From contig NZ_CP017942.1 of NCBI RefSeq assembly GCF_002764115.1, positions 124,001 through 188,000 of the forward strand: DNA of 64,000 nt, written 5' to 3'. Positions 61,449-64,000 of this stretch are shown here, piece by piece. The DNA is from Phyllobacterium zundukense. Lineage in GTDB: Bacteria > Pseudomonadota > Alphaproteobacteria > Rhizobiales > Rhizobiaceae. Both the position numbers and the translations under genes were made by a program. The notes below the pieces were generated by a model. The model ran no database searches. It saw only the letters and a program-made list of their open reading frames with translations, and was not told the origin of the DNA. How positions within the stretch are numbered: position 1 is the first letter of the stretch; each line of letters opens with the position of its first letter.

Positions 61449-62769
61449 AATGGGATGGACGCCTCTCCCTCCAACGGTCAAGCTGGTTGAGAGAATGTTC
61501 AGCCAAAGGAGGAGAAGATGGCAATTGCATTCATAGGTATCGATCTTGCAAAGAACGTGTTCCAGCTTCACGGAACCGATGCGGCGGGCCGGCAGCTATT
61601 CAGCAAACGCTTGCGCCGAGATCAGTTGCTGCCTGAATTGGTTAAGCTGCCACCTTGTATAATCGGCATAGAGGCTTGCACCGGGGCATTCTTTTGGCAG
61701 CGCCAGTTCGAGAAGCTGGGGTACTCGGTGAAGATCATTGCGCCCCAGTACGTAAAGCCTTTCGTCAAGCACCAAAAGAATGATCAGAACGACGCCGAAG
61801 CGATCTGCACTGCGATGCGTCAGCCTAACATGAAGTTCGTTCCGACGAAGAACCAGGAGCAGCAGGACATACAGTCTCTCCACCGCGCACGCAGTCGCTT
61901 GGTGAATCACCGAACAGCTCTTGTCAGCCAAATGCGTGGCCTTTTACTTGATCGTGGGATCACCGTCGGCATCACAATCCGTCGCGCAAGGCGGGCCATC
62001 CCGGAAATCATCGCGGACATGACCAACGATCTGACAGATATGACCCGCGACGTTATAGCTAAGCTCCTTGAGTTTCTTGATCAAATCGATCAAAGGGTCA
62101 AAGCTTTCGATCGACGTATCGAAGCGGTTTTCCGCGCGAATCCGACGTGCCAGCGGATCGCACGCATTTGTGGTGTAGGTCCGAAGACAGCAACAGCTAT
62201 CGTGGCCGCGGTGGGCGATGGCAGTGAGTTCAAGAACGGCAGACATCTGGCCGCGTGGATGGGCCTTGTGCCCAGGCAACATTCCAGCGGAAATCGGAAG
62301 ATCCTGATGGGGATCAGCAAGCGCGGTGACCAGCACCTACGAACCTTACTCGTGCACGGCGCGCGGGCCGTAGTCAGAGTAACAGCCAAAAGGGAAGACG
62401 CCTTTAGCCGCTGGGTCAACGCCCTTCGTGAGCGGCGTGGGATGAATCGTGCGATCGTCGCGGTGGCAAATAAGAATGCTCGGATAATCTGGGCCGTGCT
62501 CAGGCGAGACGTGGAATTCCAGTCGGCAACCTGAGGCTGGGATAAGGATTGCAAGGAGATCCAAGAAATGTGACCGACCGCCAATATCCGGTTTGTGAGG
62601 AACCTGACTTTTATAATGGCCCTTCGAGGCCGACCATTTGTTGAGGCTCACAGCGCGGAATTCCCATTTGGGCGCACCAATCCGGTGACGCCGGATAGAT
62701 GTTCGCAACCTGGGAGAGCGCGGTTAGTTCAAATCGAGAGAACCTTGCAATGGGAGAGACGTCCATAGA
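61449..62769 (+). mobile_element. IS110/IS1111-family element inserted in IS3 orfA
   Basis: The 1.32-kb insert has subterminal inverted repeats TGGACGCCTCTCCC (61456-61469) and GGGAGAGACGTCCA (62752-62765), as in the IS1111 group. It has no clear target duplication: removing 61449-62769 joins the orfA codons for TFY and KWRSKF in frame. About 230 bases between the transposase stop and the right end hold no gene and may contain the guide-RNA region reported for IS110-type elements. Confidence 0.85.
61518..62534 (+). CDS. IS110-family transposase
   Basis: A 338-residue transposase. The RuvC-like DEDD domain is seen as FIGIDLAKNVFQLHG (first Asp), IIGIEACTGAFFWQ (Glu) and KNDQNDAEAICTA (Asp pair). 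The C-terminal Tnp_20 part has ICGVGPKTATAIVAAVGDGSEFKNGRHLAAWMGLVPRQ with the catalytic-type serine region HSSGNRKILMGISKRGDQHLR. The length is complete and a strong AAGGAGGAG site precedes the ATG, so the gene appears intact. Confidence 0.93.
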   Translation: MAIAFIGIDLAKNVFQLHGTDAAGRQLFSKRLRRDQLLPELVKLPPCIIGIEACTGAFFWQRQFEKLGYSVKIIAPQYVKPFVKHQKNDQNDAEAICTAMRQPNMKFVPTKNQEQQDIQSLHRARSRLVNHRTALVSQMRGLLLDRGITVGITIRRARRAIPEIIADMTNDLTDMTRDVIAKLLEFLDQIDQRVKAFDRRIEAVFRANPTCQRIARICGVGPKTATAIVAAVGDGSEFKNGRHLAAWMGLVPRQHSSGNRKILMGISKRGDQHLRTLLVHGARAVVRVTAKREDAFSRWVNALRERRGMNRAIVAVANKNARIIWAVLRRDVEFQSAT

Positions 62770-62770
62770 T

Positions 62771-62887
62771 GTAAAACGTCGCATCGCTGACACCGTATTT
62801 CCGGCAAAGGTCAGCAGCCGATAATCCGGCCTGATGCTCCTTCAAAATACCGATGATCTGCTCGTCGCTGAAACGGGATCGCTTCAT
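62771..62887 (-). pseudogene. IS3 OrfA, N-terminal part
   Basis: From ATG 62887 (AGGAGACAGAAA upstream) the frame encodes MKRSRFSDEQIIGILKEHQA, GLSAADLCRKYGVSDATFY, the helix-turn-helix half of an IS3 OrfA. It breaks at the right end of the IS110/IS1111 element. Confidence 0.88.
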
Positions 62888-62952
62888 TTTCTGTCTCCTG
62901 GTGTGGAGAACAGACTAACCTCAAATCGAGGACATTCCAGGGGAGCAGGTCA

Positions 62953-63014
62953 TTGGCGCAGCGGTTTTCCTGGCCAGCGACGGCGTCACCTGGTTGAAGG
63001 AGCTTGCCGTATAA
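62953..63014 (+). pseudogene. possible short-chain dehydrogenase gene tail
   Basis: Directly beyond the IS3 end, one frame reads GAAVFLASDGVTWLKELAV and a stop, resembling the last 20 residues of short-chain dehydrogenases. The rest of such a gene is absent from the other side of the element. The match is short and may be accidental. Confidence 0.25.
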
Positions 63015-63017
63015 ACG

Positions 63018-63048
63018 CCAAAAACTCCGCTTGAGGCGGGGTTTTTGG
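63018..63048. terminator. Rho-independent terminator
   Basis: CCAAAAACTCCGC and GGCGGGGTTTTTGG form a stem with a TTGA loop and T/A tracts on both strands. On the minus strand it lies about 30 bases past the tRNA and can end the rRNA operon transcript. Confidence 0.8.
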
Positions 63049-63079
63049 ATAAGAAGCTGGCTTTGTCGGGCATTGAGTT

Positions 63080-63156
<77 letters not shown>

Positions 63157-63324
63157 CCACCATATCCGGCTGTTGACCGGGATTGTTTGCCGCTTTTGCT
63201 GTTTTGCGTAAGTTTGATCTTACATTGTTTGGGCTGCAAAAGCAAAAGGCCGCCCTGCGTTAAAAGCGGCGGCCTGTTGGATTGTTCTGTGTGTTTGTGA
63301 GCTTTGAATAACGTTGCGTTTGGC

Positions 63325-63443
63325 AGACCTGGCAGCGACCTACTCTCCCGCGTCTTGAGACGAAGTACCATTGGCGCTGGGGCGTTTCACGGCCGAGTTC
63401 GGAATGGGATCGGGTGCAGCCACCCCGCTGTAACCACCAGGTC
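63325..63443 (-). rRNA. rrf: 5S ribosomal RNA
   Basis: On the minus strand the sequence from GACCTGGTGGTTACAGCG to GGTCGCTGCCAGGTC has complementary ends and the conserved CCGATCCCATTCCGAACTCG loop. Length about 118 bases. It lies between 23S and tRNA-fMet. Confidence 0.93.
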
Positions 63444-63649
63444 AGCAAAGCGCAACGTTATGTGAGAAGCTGGAGTTTTTGTTTGTTTTGATTGGAGGTT
63501 GCTTGCGTTCCGGGCGTAAGCCCGCAAGGCCAAGCGGCCGTCGCGGCTTATGCCGCGCGCTGTCGCAGCGCCCGCACCAAAGGTGCGATACGGCGCGTGA
63601 GACAAATCCAATCGATCTGTCTCGCAAGCGAGACAGATGGATATAAGTA

Positions 63650-64000
<351 letters not shown>

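Larger units (their letters stand above)
60428..62952 (-). mobile_element. IS3-family element (IS407-like), split by an IS110/IS1111 element
   Basis: TGACCTGCTCCC at 60428-60439 and its inverted copy at 62941-62952 mark the ends. orfB (60454-61302) is intact. orfA is cut into 62771-62887 and 61299-61448 by an inserted 1.3-kb element. A possible TTG duplication flanks it, which is too short to be sure. Without the insert the element would be about 1.2 kb, normal for the family. Confidence 0.85.

Noticed and set aside
63444-63649. Spacer between 5S and 23S considered for a tRNA or small gene
   Set aside because: Only processing-type hairpins are seen; no cloverleaf and no convincing reading frame.

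Overview
The window reads as chromosomal (or chromid) DNA of an alphaproteobacterium of the order Hyphomicrobiales (Rhizobiaceae / Phyllobacteriaceae / Brucellaceae type). The signs are a tandem glycine riboswitch ahead of gcvTHP, a DUF1127 protein, rhizobial-style ABC/LacI and ABC/SorC catabolic operons, a MarR-controlled exopolysaccharide locus, and an rRNA operon ending 23S-5S-tRNA-fMet. The species cannot be named from this sequence alone.

Layout. 1-1.4 kb: end of a beta-ketoadipate operon (pcaJ tail, pcaF). 1.45-6.4 kb: a polar amino acid ABC importer with an embedded glycosylasparaginase-type Ntn hydrolase and a convergent LacI-type regulator; a LacI-like palindrome sits in front of the operon. 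6.5-32.6 kb: a large exopolysaccharide locus. On the minus strand it has an AlgX/AlgJ-like acetyltransferase-TPR protein, a GH16 glycanase, two polysaccharide pyruvyl transferases, five glycosyltransferases or GT-like proteins, galE, a methyltransferase, a membrane-anchored coiled-coil protein, an RTX calcium-binding protein and a type I secretion ABC/HlyD pair. On the plus strand it has a MarR regulator and a further GT4. Three matching dyads of the form TTACTTCAA-N3-TTGAAGTAA lie before the two minus-strand promoters and the MarR gene. The gene set resembles the exp/wg (galactoglucan, EPS II) locus of Sinorhizobium meliloti, whose regulator ExpG/WggR is also MarR-type.

33-40.4 kb: a patchwork with a soluble class III cyclase, a truncated IS30 element, a 2.45-kb transposon with 50-bp inverted ends, a 5-bp target duplication, a passenger gene and an amber-interrupted transposase, then a DUF1127 protein, a 52-residue CxxC protein with an AraC regulator, and a nucleotidyltransferase-fold protein preceded by two identically spaced AGGGATAA dyads. 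40.6-45.2 kb: gcvT-gcvH-gcvP behind the riboswitch. 45.4-46.8 kb: a collapsed Phd/PIN toxin-antitoxin remnant and a membrane class III cyclase.

46.9-57.4 kb: one minus-strand sugar operon (ribose-type binding protein, GatD-like dehydrogenase, FGGY kinase, SorC regulator, ATPase, permease, DeoC, double-domain aldehyde dehydrogenase). Its logic is import, oxidation/phosphorylation, aldol cleavage of a 2-deoxypentose phosphate or analogue, and oxidation of the released aldehyde. 57.6-60.4 kb: a PLP-dependent dehydratase, a decayed royal-jelly/dopachrome-type gene fragment with a 16-bp-arm hairpin, and an ATPase-DUF4143 protein. 60.4-63 kb: an IS3 element cleanly split by an IS110/IS1111 element. 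63.1-64 kb: tRNA-fMet, 5S and the 3' end of 23S rRNA, all on the minus strand.
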